The notes under the pieces: generated by a model
Database searches by the model: none
Told to the model about the DNA's origin: nothing
Seen by the model: the letters and a program-made list of their open reading frames with translations, nothing else
Assembly (NCBI GenBank): GCA_028274825.1
Contig: JAQCMZ010000281.1
Span: 1 to 8,089 of the forward strand
Source of the DNA: Haloferacaceae archaeon
Lineage (GTDB): Archaea > Halobacteriota > Halobacteria > Halobacteriales > Haloferacaceae
DNA: 8,089 bases
Direction: 5' to 3'
Made by a program: the position numbers and the translations under genes
Shown: piece after piece, positions 1 to 6,842 of the stretch
Numbering within the stretch: the stretch's first letter is position 1
Layout of the letters: every line of letters starts with the position of its first letter

Positions 1-360
1 GTCACTGTCGATCGCATTCACTGAGATGTCTGCGCCGGTGAGACGGCTATCAGTGACTGTCCAGTTACCGTTCGTCTGCCTTGCGTTGATACCGTATTGA
101 GTATCTTGGACCGTTACATTCTGGACCCGCCAGTCCCCGGTGGCCTGAGTCGCGACAACGCCCCCTTCGGAAACGCCGACGAACCGACTGTTCTCGACTG
201 ACCAGTTGCCTACAGCGTTGCGGGCGGTGACGCCGGCGGTTCCGCGACGGCTGTCGCGTCGGAGGCTGACGCCAACCACTGACCAATCGCCGGTTGAGCG
301 GCTCGCAGACACCGCTTCACGGCCGTCGACGACTCGGAGGTCCGCCACCGACCAGGCGCC
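1..360 (-). repeat. Five-rung G-x-W-x-V repeat in the beta-helix region
   Basis: Within the surface protein, residues about 1021-1140 carry a [G]-[A/D/N]-W-[S/R/T]-V unit five times, with tryptophans at residues 1023, 1046, 1073, 1097 and 1120. Spacing is 23, 27, 24 and 23 residues, the length of one coil of a right-handed beta helix. Each unit continues with an alternating hydrophobic strand and often an N-x-S/T or D-S-R turn. The repeat is still running at the window edge, so the number of rungs is unknown. Confidence 0.75.
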
Positions 361-3300
361 GTCGGTGTTGACCGCCCGCACCGCAGTCTGGGAACCGTTG
401 ACGGTGAATCCACGGATCGACGGGGCCACACTACTAGCCTCGATATCGAACCCACCGGGGCTAGTCGCCGGCTTCCGTACTTCGGCACCGTCGGGGGCGA
501 CAAGCGTTACGTTCTTGCGTATGTCGACTGTCTCCGCGTATTCTCCGGGCCTGACGACGATTCTCGCATTGTCCGAGGCGTTGGCGACTGCCGGCTCGAT
601 CGCGGTGAAGTTGCCCTCTGTACCAGTAGCGTCGACGATCAGTACCTCTTCCGGAGTGACGGTGACGGTCCTCGTGACAGCTCGCGTGGTGCCGTTGCTG
701 AGGGTTGCGTTCAGTTCGACGGTGAAGTTCCCCGTGCGGTCGTACGTGTGGTTGACCACGGCGCCGCTATCGGTCGCCCCATCGCCGAACGCCCAGTTGT
801 ATGCGGTGATCGACGCATTAGCCGCTGACGCCGTCGCGTCGAAGGTAGCCGGCTCGCCGGGGGACGGCTGTGTCGGCGTGACCCCGAACGTGACCTCCTG
901 CTCCTCAGTCTGGAAGGCGAGAACCGGGTAGGAGTCGGATCCGGGCACGGCCCACGTGTTCTCGAAATCGAACCCCTCCATGTTCTCGCGGGCGTCGTCG
1001 CCGGTCATCTCGGCGGCGGTGAGGGCCGTGCCGTTGGCCGAGTCGTTCTGTCCGGTCGTTTCGGTGTTCCAGTACGAGTCTCGCACCGTGTGCTTACCGC
1101 TGGGGTCAGATATTCGGCCGGTAAGCCCTCCGACCCATCTGTCGCCGGTCACCTCACCGGTGGCGTACGTCCGATCGAGGACGCCGCTGAACCCTCCGAC
1201 AAGACCACCGACGGAGTCGGTCCCGGAGACGTTCCCCGTCGCGTATGCGTCGACAATCTCGCTTTGTGCGCCTTGGTACCCGATGAGGCCGCCGGCATAT
1301 GGCCCGGAGGCGGCGATATCCGCGGCCGCCGAAGAGTTTCGGACGCTCACATTGTTGGTAGACCCGATCAGGCCCCCGACAGCGCCCTGAGCTGAGATAT
1401 GACCTGTCGCCTGTGAGCGGCGTACGTTCGTGTTCCGGGCGAAACCAATCAACCCACCCACGTTGTCGTCGGAGTCGACCTCAACCGCTGTCGTTGAGTT
1501 GATAATCGTTGTCCTGGAGTCTGCCATTCCGACTATGCCACCGGCGGGCCCGAAGGGAGAACGGATCTCACCCTGGACCGACACATTTTGAATCGTTACG
1601 GTCCCGGAATCTGATTGGGTGCCGGTGTATCCCGCAAGTCCGCCAACATTTATACCACCGGTAATATCGACATCTTCGAGTCCGAGATTGGTCGCTCTTC
1701 CCGAGAGGTTGTAGAACAGCCCCCGGTTGTACTCCGGCTGTCCGGACTCTGTTTGGTTAATGATGAGTCCCGATATCACGTGGCCGTTGCCGTCGAAGGA
1801 TCCCGTGAATCCGTTCGTGCCGCTTCCGATGGGCTCGAAGCCTGATCCATTATTCGCGTTCGGTCCGGCGACACCCTCGTAGCCCGGGGTGCTCTGGTTC
1901 AGATCGTTCGCCAGAGTATACTCACCGTCCAGATCGTTCCGGACAGCGTCGAGATCGTTCCAGTCCTCGATCTGTCGGCTCGAGCCGTCGTCGAATCTCT
2001 GAAGATCGGGGTATTCGCCAGGGCCGCCCGCGATCCATGTGTTCCCGGACAGGCCACTCATGTTTTCGAGGGCGCCAGGACCTGTCATTTCGGCGGTCGT
2101 GAGACCGACTCCGCCGGCCGACGAGTCCTGCGTGGAGTTGACTACGTCCCAGTACGACCTCTGTGTCGTTCCGATAACGCGTCCGCCGGAGTCGCTATCG
2201 TCGCCGACTAACCCACCAACCTGTCCGTCCCCATCTACGGAGCCGACACTGTACGCTCGGTCGATATTTCCTCTATTCCGACCGACGAGACCGCCAACTT
2301 CGCTGTCACCGGTGACGTCGCCAGTCGCAAACGAGTCGATGACTTGGCCGGTGTCCATGAATCCGATGAGCCCCCCAACCTTGCTCCCAGAAGACACAAC
2401 GTCTCCAGTCGCCGCGGAGTCTCGGACGGTGACCGCTCTAGTGACCCCGATTAGGCCACCCGCGTGACCGTCAGGAGCTGAGACGCGGCCTGCCGCCCGA
2501 GAGCCTCTCACCGCTGAAACGTCCAACGCGACGCCGAACAATCCTCCTGCGAATTTGTTGGCCTTGACGTTCGCCAACCCAGTCGAGTTGACAATCGTTG
2601 TTTTTTGGCTGGCCCTTCCGGCGATGCTGCCAGCGTATTTGCCCGTGGCGATGATTTTACCGTCGACTGATGAGTTCCGAATCTTCGCGGTGGTTCCGAA
2701 TCCGCCTAACGTACCATCCGCAGAATTGAAGGAGGCGACACCGGCAATTCCGCCGACGTATCGCATGCCAGTGATCTCAGCGTCTTCGAGCGTGACGTTC
2801 GCAATAGTTCCCGTGTGGTTGGCGAACAACCCGACGGCTCCATCATTAGGGCGGTCGATGCGAAGGCCCGATACTGTGTGACCGTTGCCATCGAGTGACC
2901 CTGCGAAACCATCGTTTATAGATCCGATTGGATTAAAACCGGACCCATTGTTTGCGTTCGGGCCGGCGATGTCCTCGTAACCCGGCGTGCTCCGGTTGAG
3001 ATCGTTCGCCAACACGTAGCCGCCGTCCAGATCGTTTCGAATCGCGTTGAGATCGTTCCAGTCTTGGATTTCTACGGCACTCGACTGCTGGGCAGCCAAG
3101 TCCGACGGTGACCCAGTCGCCGAGGGCCCGGGCATTCCGGCAACTGAGTCACCCGACGCTACGTCTGTCTCGGCGGAATCTGTGGTTATGCCGCCAGTGT
3201 TGGTCGTCGCCGCGGCGGTTCCCAGCGGTCCGGCGAGCGCAGCAGTGACAACAAAAAGCGTGATCACAACCACAACAACCGACCGGATTCCCGACAGGTC

Positions 3301-3420
3301 CGGGCGCTGGGCGCTGTCCGGGATCACTTCGATACCAGTGCGACCGTCTGTTTGCCGAGAGTATGAAGTATGGCTATCAGATGTCTCCGTCTTGGAGCCA
3401 CGTCCCTCCCCACCTATCAT
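1..3420 (-). CDS. Large secreted GLUG-repeat/PKD/beta-helix surface protein (C-terminus outside window)
   Basis: I translated the minus strand through all 1,140 codons from the ATG at 3420 to base 1 and found no stop, so the 3' end lies outside the window. Residues about 47-68 form a hydrophobic core (VVVVVITLFVV) followed by a GTAAA-like cleavage region, a Sec-type signal peptide. Two tandem modules follow (about 118-483 and 484-836), each opening with DWNDL and NNGSGF motifs, carrying seven GLUG-type G-G-L/I-x-G turns and closing near a D/S-x-W and T-A-E-M-T-G motif. A PKD domain covers about 841-923 (W-x-F-G-D-G near 876-881, then NHTYDRTGNFTV). From about 928 a pectin-lyase-like right-handed beta helix begins. 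About 30 N-x-S/T sequons and no cysteine fit an extracellular, N-glycosylated haloarchaeal protein. The role is unknown; adhesion or matrix binding is inference. The n-region is long (45 residues), so an in-frame GTG at 3327 is an alternative start; ATG 3420 is favoured by the TATA-like box at 3451-3457. Confidence 0.9.
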   Translation of the reverse strand, partial: MIGGEGRGSKTETSDSHTSYSRQTDGRTGIEVIPDSAQRPDLSGIRSVVVVVITLFVVTAALAGPLGTAAATTNTGGITTDSAETDVASGDSVAGMPGPSATGSPSDLAAQQSSAVEIQDWNDLNAIRNDLDGGYVLANDLNRSTPGYEDIAGPNANNGSGFNPIGSINDGFAGSLDGNGHTVSGLRIDRPNDGAVGLFANHTGTIANVTLEDAEITGMRYVGGIAGVASFNSADGTLGGFGTTAKIRNSSVDGKIIATGKYAGSIAGRASQKTTIVNSTGLANVKANKFAGGLFGVALDVSAVRGSRAAGRVSAPDGHAGGLIGVTRAVTVRDSAATGDVVSSGSKVGGLIGFMDTGQVIDSFATGDVTGDSEVGGLVGRNRGNIDRAYSVGSVDGDGQVGGLVGDDSDSGGRVIGTTQRSYWDVVNSTQDSSAGGVGLTTAEMTGPGALENMSGLSGNTWIAGGPGEYPDLQRFDDGSSRQIEDWNDLDAVRNDLDGEYTLANDLNQSTPGYEGVAGPNANNGSGFEPIGSGTNGFTGSFDGNGHVISGLIINQTESGQPEYNRGLFYNLSGRATNLGLEDVDITGGINVGGLAGYTGTQSDSGTVTIQNVSVQGEIRSPFGPAGGIVGMADSRTTIINSTTAVEVDSDDNVGGLIGFARNTNVRRSQATGHISAQGAVGGLIGSTNNVSVRNSSAAADIAASGPYAGGLIGYQGAQSEIVDAYATGNVSGTDSVGGLVGGFSGVLDRTYATGEVTGDRWVGGLTGRISDPSGKHTVRDSYWNTETTGQNDSANGTALTAAEMTGDDARENMEGFDFENTWAVPGSDSYPVLAFQTEEQEVTFGVTPTQPSPGEPATFDATASAANASITAYNWAFGDGATDSGAVVNHTYDRTGNFTVELNATLSNGTTRAVTRTVTVTPEEVLIVDATGTEGNFTAIEPAVANASDNARIVVRPGEYAETVDIRKNVTLVAPDGAEVRKPATSPGGFDIEASSVAPSIRGFTVNGSQTAVRAVNTDGAWSVADLRVVDGREAVSASRSTGDWSVVGVSLRRDSRRGTAGVTARNAVGNWSVENSRFVGVSEGGVVATQATGDWRVQNVTVQDTQYGINARQTNGNWTVTDSRLTGADISVNAIDSD
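913..1971 (-). repeat. GLUG module, copy 2 (residues about 484-836)
   Basis: Second tandem module. It opens with IEDWNDL and has G-G turns near residues 593, 627, 655, 682, 710, 738 and 764, matching the seven-turn layout of copy 1. It ends with a W-A-V-P-G-S-D-S-Y-P-V-L stretch (residues about 823-835) that in copy 1 corresponds to a shorter W-I-A-G-G-P-G-E-Y-P segment. The PKD domain follows directly. Confidence 0.85.
1972..3069 (-). repeat. GLUG module, copy 1 (residues about 118-483)
   Basis: First of two tandem protein modules inside the surface-protein gene. It begins at the IQDWNDL motif and contains G-G turns near residues 223, 263, 292, 321, 349, 376 and 402, mostly 26-29 residues apart. 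The offset to copy 2 is exactly 366 codons (1,098 bases): the tryptophan of DWNDL is residue 121 here and 487 in copy 2. Nucleotide similarity is still plain at the module start (for example the shared AGATCGTTCGCCA at 3000 and 1902), while the middle has diverged. Confidence 0.85.
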
Positions 3421-3450
3421 ATAATTAGAATTTAATAACGAGTGTTCACG

Positions 3451-3457
3451 TATATAT
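3451..3457 (-). promoter_or_regulatory. TATA-like box for the surface-protein gene
   Basis: On the minus strand ATATATA is centred about 34 bases upstream of the ATG at 3420. That would place a transcription start roughly 8 bases before the start codon, the near-leaderless arrangement common in haloarchaea. A second AT-rich stretch (3421-3438) lies between box and gene and is too close to act as a TATA box for that start. The position relative to the gene is the only evidence. Confidence 0.45.
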
Positions 3458-3567
3458 CTGACTTGTCGTGTTATTGTCATACACACGCGTTTTCCCTGCG
3501 ACGGCGAAATTTTCCCACCAGCAAGTATCGAATTATCGCGATCCGGCGTCTTCAGGGTATCTACCAG

Positions 3568-4488
3568 TCATTTGTAGCCAAGATCCGCGAGCTTCTCTTC
3601 AACCGCTTCGTCGGCTTCGCGCTGTCCTCGCCGTGTTGGCGTATATCCCTCATTTGTGTCGCTCTCAACGGCCACCCACGGAACTTCCCGGAGCTCAGGG
3701 TATCTGGTGAAGGCCGGATGATGATACACGCCATCCTCGCCAAGGAGTTCCCCATGGTCGGACGAGATGACAATATCTGCGTCGATACCTTTCAGGATCG
3801 TTTTATTAAGCGTATCAACGACATACTCCAGATTTTCAACGTACAGCTCTCGGAGTCTGTCATCTGATATTTCACCACGCCGTGCTTCAGCCTTCTTGAA
3901 ATCAGGATAAGTACCGAGCGCCCGCGCCGTGAACACACGGAGTAGATTGAACGTAAAATCGTTAATCGCCATCGGCTCGGTATCAGGAGCGGTGAGGTAG
4001 GGCTTGTGCGGTTGCATGTAGTGTACGATCATCCGCTCTGGCTGCTCGTCTTCCCACACCCGGATGGCTTCATCCGATAGCACCTCGGGCAGAACGGTCC
4101 CGTGAGTTTCGTCCCAGTGGTACTGCCAGACCTCCTCAACGTGGGCGAAATCGCTTCTATCAAGACATTTTGCGCTGTACGGATTTCCTGTCACATAGGC
4201 TGTGCGGGCCATCTGATCGCTGTAAGCGTCAGTGAACGTGTTGAACATCCACTCCGGACTCGCACTTCCGACAGACATTGTCGCGTCAACAGTAAACCGG
4301 GAATTGTCTCCGTACAGTTCGTCGAAAACGTCGTACCGACACGCATCGAGAATTAAAAGAACGTCCCAGTCCTGTTCCCAAACTGGAGTCCCTCCCAAGT
4401 TGAACTGCGTATACTTAGAAATAAGATACATCAAATAATAGTACGGCACATATCCGGCTTTCTTTGCTGTGAGTGCGAGACGGCCCAT
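3568..4488 (-). CDS. Sulfatase-like (alkaline phosphatase superfamily) protein
   Basis: 306 residues from the ATG at 4488. The frame is open further up to a GTG at 4539, but the AT-rich box at 4512-4521 sits about 29 bases before the ATG, which suits a leaderless start and falls inside the longer version. Motifs: LLILDACRYD at residues 44-53, with D48 the likely first metal ligand; an S-V-G-S-A-S-P-E-W segment at 72-80; HYMQPHKPY at 156-164; and SSDHGELLGEDG at 242-253 followed by H256-H257, the second metal site of the superfamily. The classic sulfatase C/S-x-P-x-R nucleophile is absent; a Ser or Thr at 70-77 may take its place (inference). The C-terminal E-E-K-L-A-D-L-G-Y ending is typical of haloarchaeal family members. 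No signal peptide or clear membrane helix, so cytoplasmic. Phosphate- or sulfate-ester transfer or hydrolysis is likely, substrate unknown. It lies 147 bases upstream of the surface-protein gene on the same strand. Confidence 0.85.
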   Translation of the reverse strand: MGRLALTAKKAGYVPYYYLMYLISKYTQFNLGGTPVWEQDWDVLLILDACRYDVFDELYGDNSRFTVDATMSVGSASPEWMFNTFTDAYSDQMARTAYVTGNPYSAKCLDRSDFAHVEEVWQYHWDETHGTVLPEVLSDEAIRVWEDEQPERMIVHYMQPHKPYLTAPDTEPMAINDFTFNLLRVFTARALGTYPDFKKAEARRGEISDDRLRELYVENLEYVVDTLNKTILKGIDADIVISSDHGELLGEDGVYHHPAFTRYPELREVPWVAVESDTNEGYTPTRRGQREADEAVEEKLADLGYK

Positions 4489-4511
4489 GGCCGGGACAAC
4501 GCAGTTTGAGC

Positions 4512-4521
4512 AAAAAATATT
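4512..4521. promoter_or_regulatory. AT-rich core between divergent genes, possible shared TATA
   Basis: AAAAAATATT on the plus strand (AATATTTTTT on the minus) is the only strongly AT-rich element in the 84-base divergent space. On the minus strand it is centred about 29 bases from the ATG at 4488, a good TATA position for a leaderless transcript. On the plus strand it would give a start near 4543 and a leader of about 30 bases before the Lgt-like gene. The central AATATT is its own reverse complement, so use in both directions is possible. Confidence 0.45.
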
Positions 4522-4564
4522 GGGCTGTATCTGAAACACCTACTCACGATACCAGAGCCGGATC

Positions 4565-4569
4565 GGTGG
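4565..4569 (+). promoter_or_regulatory. Possible ribosome binding site of the Lgt-like gene
   Basis: GGTGG lies 3 bases before the ATG at 4573. It resembles the core of the haloarchaeal Shine-Dalgarno sequence, but the spacing is shorter than usual. It supports this ATG only modestly. Confidence 0.3.
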
Positions 4570-4572
4570 CCT

Positions 4573-5343
4573 ATGGAGTATCTGAACCGAACGTTCGACA
4601 GATTCGTTCGCTGGGCCCACCAGATCGAACTCCTCGGTGTCGATATCCACCCGTATCTGTTGTTTCTGAATCTGGGTGTAGTCGTATCGCTGGTGTTGAT
4701 ATTCGTATACTCGGCCGTGATTGCGCCGATCGATGTAGTCGTTTACACCGCGATTTTCGTCGTTGTGGTTATAGGCTATGAGAACGCGTACACCGACCTC
4801 AAAGAACGGCTCATCTCGACAAAAGAACGCAACTATCCACTAGACGCGTTAGTGTATCTGTTGCCCGTCGGATTGGTGTTGGCTTACGGAGCTGGCCTTG
4901 ATATCGGCGTCATTGCGCCCTTAGCAGCGATGCAGTTGGCTGTCTCGAACGGATTTACCCGTATTGGGTGCTTCTCAGGCGGCTGTTGCTACGGGCGACA
5001 CGCGTCTGTCGGTGTCGAGTACCCTGATCACATCTTTACCGAACACGACGGGTTCCAAGCCTTCTCACCTGGAGCGAATCCACACGGCCGCGTCTTTCCA
5101 TGCCAGCTGGTAGAGATGATTGGACAGTTTAGCCTGTTTAGTGGTCTCCTCATCTACTTACTCCTCGGGAATGCGCCTAGTATTGCGTTGCTCGTGGTGT
5201 ACCTGTGCGGCTACGCTGTAGTTCGCTTCCTCAACGACTTCACCCGCCAGTACACGCATCGGCCAACATACGGTCCGTTCACTGAAGGGCAAGTCATTTC
5301 GCTTTGTATCTTCGCTGTTGGTGTGCCGTTCCTCGTGTTCTGA
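4573..5343 (+). CDS. Lgt-like (prolipoprotein diacylglyceryl transferase family) membrane protein
   Basis: 256 residues with about seven hydrophobic segments (roughly 28-50, 53-69, 91-110, 112-125, 183-200, 204-221, 240-256), so an integral membrane protein. The signature R130-I-G-C-F-S-G-G-C-C-Y-G-R142 aligns with the Lgt motif R-I-G-N-F-x-N-G-x-x-x-G (E. coli R143-G154), with Cys at the positions of N146 and E151. F-P-C-Q-L-V-E at 175-181 matches the family's H-P-x-Q-L-Y-E, and V-V-R-F-L-N-D near 216-222 matches the C-terminal E-F-x-R region. The H-G-G motif carrying the catalytic His of bacterial Lgt is not present. Canonical Lgt attaches diacylglyceryl to the lipobox Cys of exported proteins; archaeal Lgt-like lipoprotein factors are known in Haloferax (AliA/AliB), but I cannot assign this one to them. 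It is divergent from the sulfatase-like gene; the next gene starts 134 bases later, with no recognisable terminator between them. Confidence 0.8.
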   Translation: MEYLNRTFDRFVRWAHQIELLGVDIHPYLLFLNLGVVVSLVLIFVYSAVIAPIDVVVYTAIFVVVVIGYENAYTDLKERLISTKERNYPLDALVYLLPVGLVLAYGAGLDIGVIAPLAAMQLAVSNGFTRIGCFSGGCCYGRHASVGVEYPDHIFTEHDGFQAFSPGANPHGRVFPCQLVEMIGQFSLFSGLLIYLLLGNAPSIALLVVYLCGYAVVRFLNDFTRQYTHRPTYGPFTEGQVISLCIFAVGVPFLVF

Positions 5344-5464
5344 TTCGGGATTTCGATGTATATCACGGCGTTATCGCAGCATCAGCTATTTCCTGGCATA
5401 TCTCCATACATGATTCAGACAAGTCTCGTACAGTGCTCACCAGTTCGGAATTGTGAGCTGTTCC

Positions 5465-5468
5465 GAGG
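5465..5468 (+). promoter_or_regulatory. Possible ribosome binding site deciding the GTG start of the MFS gene
   Basis: GAGG lies 9 bases upstream of the GTG at 5478. The reading frame is closed by a TGA at 5454-5456 and has no ATG between that stop and the conserved first helix, so GTG 5478 is the only good start. Confidence 0.4.
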
Positions 5469-5477
5469 TCGAAAGCC

Positions 5478-6833
5478 GTGACCGACCGAAATAAATACCG
5501 ACTCAGGCTGTTGGGACTTGATACACGGGAGCGGCAGAGCTGGGTGCTGTTCGATTTCGGTGATAACGCGTTCGCGACTGTCGTGAACGTTATCGTCCAA
5601 ACGTACTTTATTTCCGTAGCTGGGGCATCTCTCACTTCCGGCCGTGCGCTCATCTACTGGTCATTCACGGTCGCACTCAGCTATCTGCTGTTCGCGCTGT
5701 TGTCTCCAGTTCTTGGGGCTATTGCCGACCATCTCGAGCGTAGTCGGGCATTCCTAGCCGCTTGTACCAGTCTTGGAGTACTTGCGACTGGCCTGTTATT
5801 TGTTACCCGGGCGGGCGACTGGCTGCTGGTCGCGGTTTTATTTTTCATCGCAAATATCGGCTTCAACGCCGCCCGATTGTTCTATAATTCGCTGTTACCG
5901 GGGATTACCGACAACGAGACAGTTGATCGCGTGTCGACAGCGGGGTATGCTCTCGGCTACATCGGCGGTGGGACGTTACTTGCTGCCGGAGCCATCGTGC
6001 TGGTAACACCTACAACGTTCGGATTTGCCGATCAAGCCGCTGCGGCGCGGGCGCTGTTACTGGTTGCCGCCTGTTGGTGGGCGCTTTTCGCACTGCCGCT
6101 GTTCCTGTACGTTCCGGAGCCAGATCGTGGTGACCCTCCCACCGATATCAGCACCCGACCTGTTCGCGCGGGGTTTCAACGCCTCGAAGAGACCTACCGA
6201 GCCATACAGCGGTACCGCGTAGCGTTCGTGTTCTTACTCGGATTCTTCTTTTATTCCAGCGGCATCACGGCGATCATCAATCTCGCGGCCGCCTACGCAA
6301 GCGATATCGGCCTCGGACAAGCAGCCGTGATAGGAGCGATGACGATGGTACAGTTCGTCGGCATTCCGTGTGCGTTCCTGTTTGGTCGATTGGCTGATCG
6401 CTTCTCCACGAAGCGGGCAATTCTCGCTGGCCTGCTCCTATATACCGCTGTTTCGATCCTCGCTGTTGGGATTCAAACTGCGTGGCAGTTCTTTGCGCTC
6501 GCGTTTTGTGTCGCACTAGTTCAAGGTGGCACTCAGGCGCTCAGCCGGTCGTTGTTCGGGACCCTGATCCCACGGCACCGCTCTGCGGAATTCTTCTCAT
6601 TTTACGCCGTCATCAGCGCGATTTCGGCGAGTATCGCTCCACTGACGGTAGGTCTCATCGGGCTCACGGCTGTTTCGAATCGGCTCGCGATCGGTTCACT
6701 CGCAGGATTTTTCATCGTCGGTGCTACCATCCTCACGGGTGTCGATGTCGAAAAGGGACGTCAAGTCGCTCGCGAAGCGACACCGGCGGATTTCGATGCC
6801 TCGACGACATCAGCCGCGACGGTGACTGATTGA
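5478..6833 (+). CDS. MFS transporter, Atg22/UMF1 family
   Basis: 451 residues, starting at a GTG that gives M-T-D-R-N-K-Y. Diagnostic features of the Atg22/UMF1 branch of the major facilitator superfamily are S-W-V-L-F-D-F-G-D-N-A-F at 21-32 (family form S-W-x-x-Y-D-F-A-N-S-A-F), G-Y-A-L-G-Y-I-G-G-G at 156-165 just after an R-V-S-T-A segment, and F-F-F-Y-S-S-G-I-T-A-I-I-N-L-A at the start of the second half. Hydrophobic segments occur in two sets separated by a polar loop at about residues 215-245 (PEPDRGDPPTD and an amphipathic stretch), as expected for a 10-12 helix carrier. The last 28 or so residues are a polar cytoplasmic tail. Yeast Atg22 exports amino acids from the vacuole, but prokaryotic members have no settled substrate, so none is assigned. 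The downstream phosphatase-family gene begins 9 bases after the stop, suggesting co-transcription. Confidence 0.88.
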   Translation: MTDRNKYRLRLLGLDTRERQSWVLFDFGDNAFATVVNVIVQTYFISVAGASLTSGRALIYWSFTVALSYLLFALLSPVLGAIADHLERSRAFLAACTSLGVLATGLLFVTRAGDWLLVAVLFFIANIGFNAARLFYNSLLPGITDNETVDRVSTAGYALGYIGGGTLLAAGAIVLVTPTTFGFADQAAAARALLLVAACWWALFALPLFLYVPEPDRGDPPTDISTRPVRAGFQRLEETYRAIQRYRVAFVFLLGFFFYSSGITAIINLAAAYASDIGLGQAAVIGAMTMVQFVGIPCAFLFGRLADRFSTKRAILAGLLLYTAVSILAVGIQTAWQFFALAFCVALVQGGTQALSRSLFGTLIPRHRSAEFFSFYAVISAISASIAPLTVGLIGLTAVSNRLAIGSLAGFFIVGATILTGVDVEKGRQVAREATPADFDASTTSAATVTD

Positions 6834-6842
6834 TAAGTTCTG

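Noticed and set aside
206..931. Plus-strand open frame of 241 codons (and similar plus-strand frames at 956-1390, 2039-2467, 2555-2881 and 3047-3424)
   Set aside because: They lie antisense to the surface-protein gene, whose minus-strand frame is continuous with clear GLUG, PKD and beta-helix motifs. The plus-strand translations are low-complexity Pro/Ser/Thr/Val sequences without any domain.
3421..3480. Longer surface protein starting at the in-frame ATG at 3480
   Set aside because: It would place the signal-peptide core more than 65 residues from the N-terminus, and the TATA-like box at 3451-3457 would fall inside the gene.
3442..3867. Plus-strand open frame of 141 codons overlapping the sulfatase-like gene and its downstream spacer
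   Set aside because: It lies mostly antisense to the conserved C-terminal half of the sulfatase-like protein and shows no recognisable domain or start signal.
4489..4539. Longer sulfatase-like protein starting at the GTG at 4539
   Set aside because: The extra 17 residues do not resemble the family, the extension contains the AT-rich promoter core, and an ATG with good promoter spacing exists at 4488.
5344..5477. Possible promoter or small gene in the 134-base gap before the MFS gene
   Set aside because: A TATATC at about 5359-5364 is too far from the GTG at 5478 for a typical haloarchaeal start. No ORF with support and no terminator-like T-run was found.
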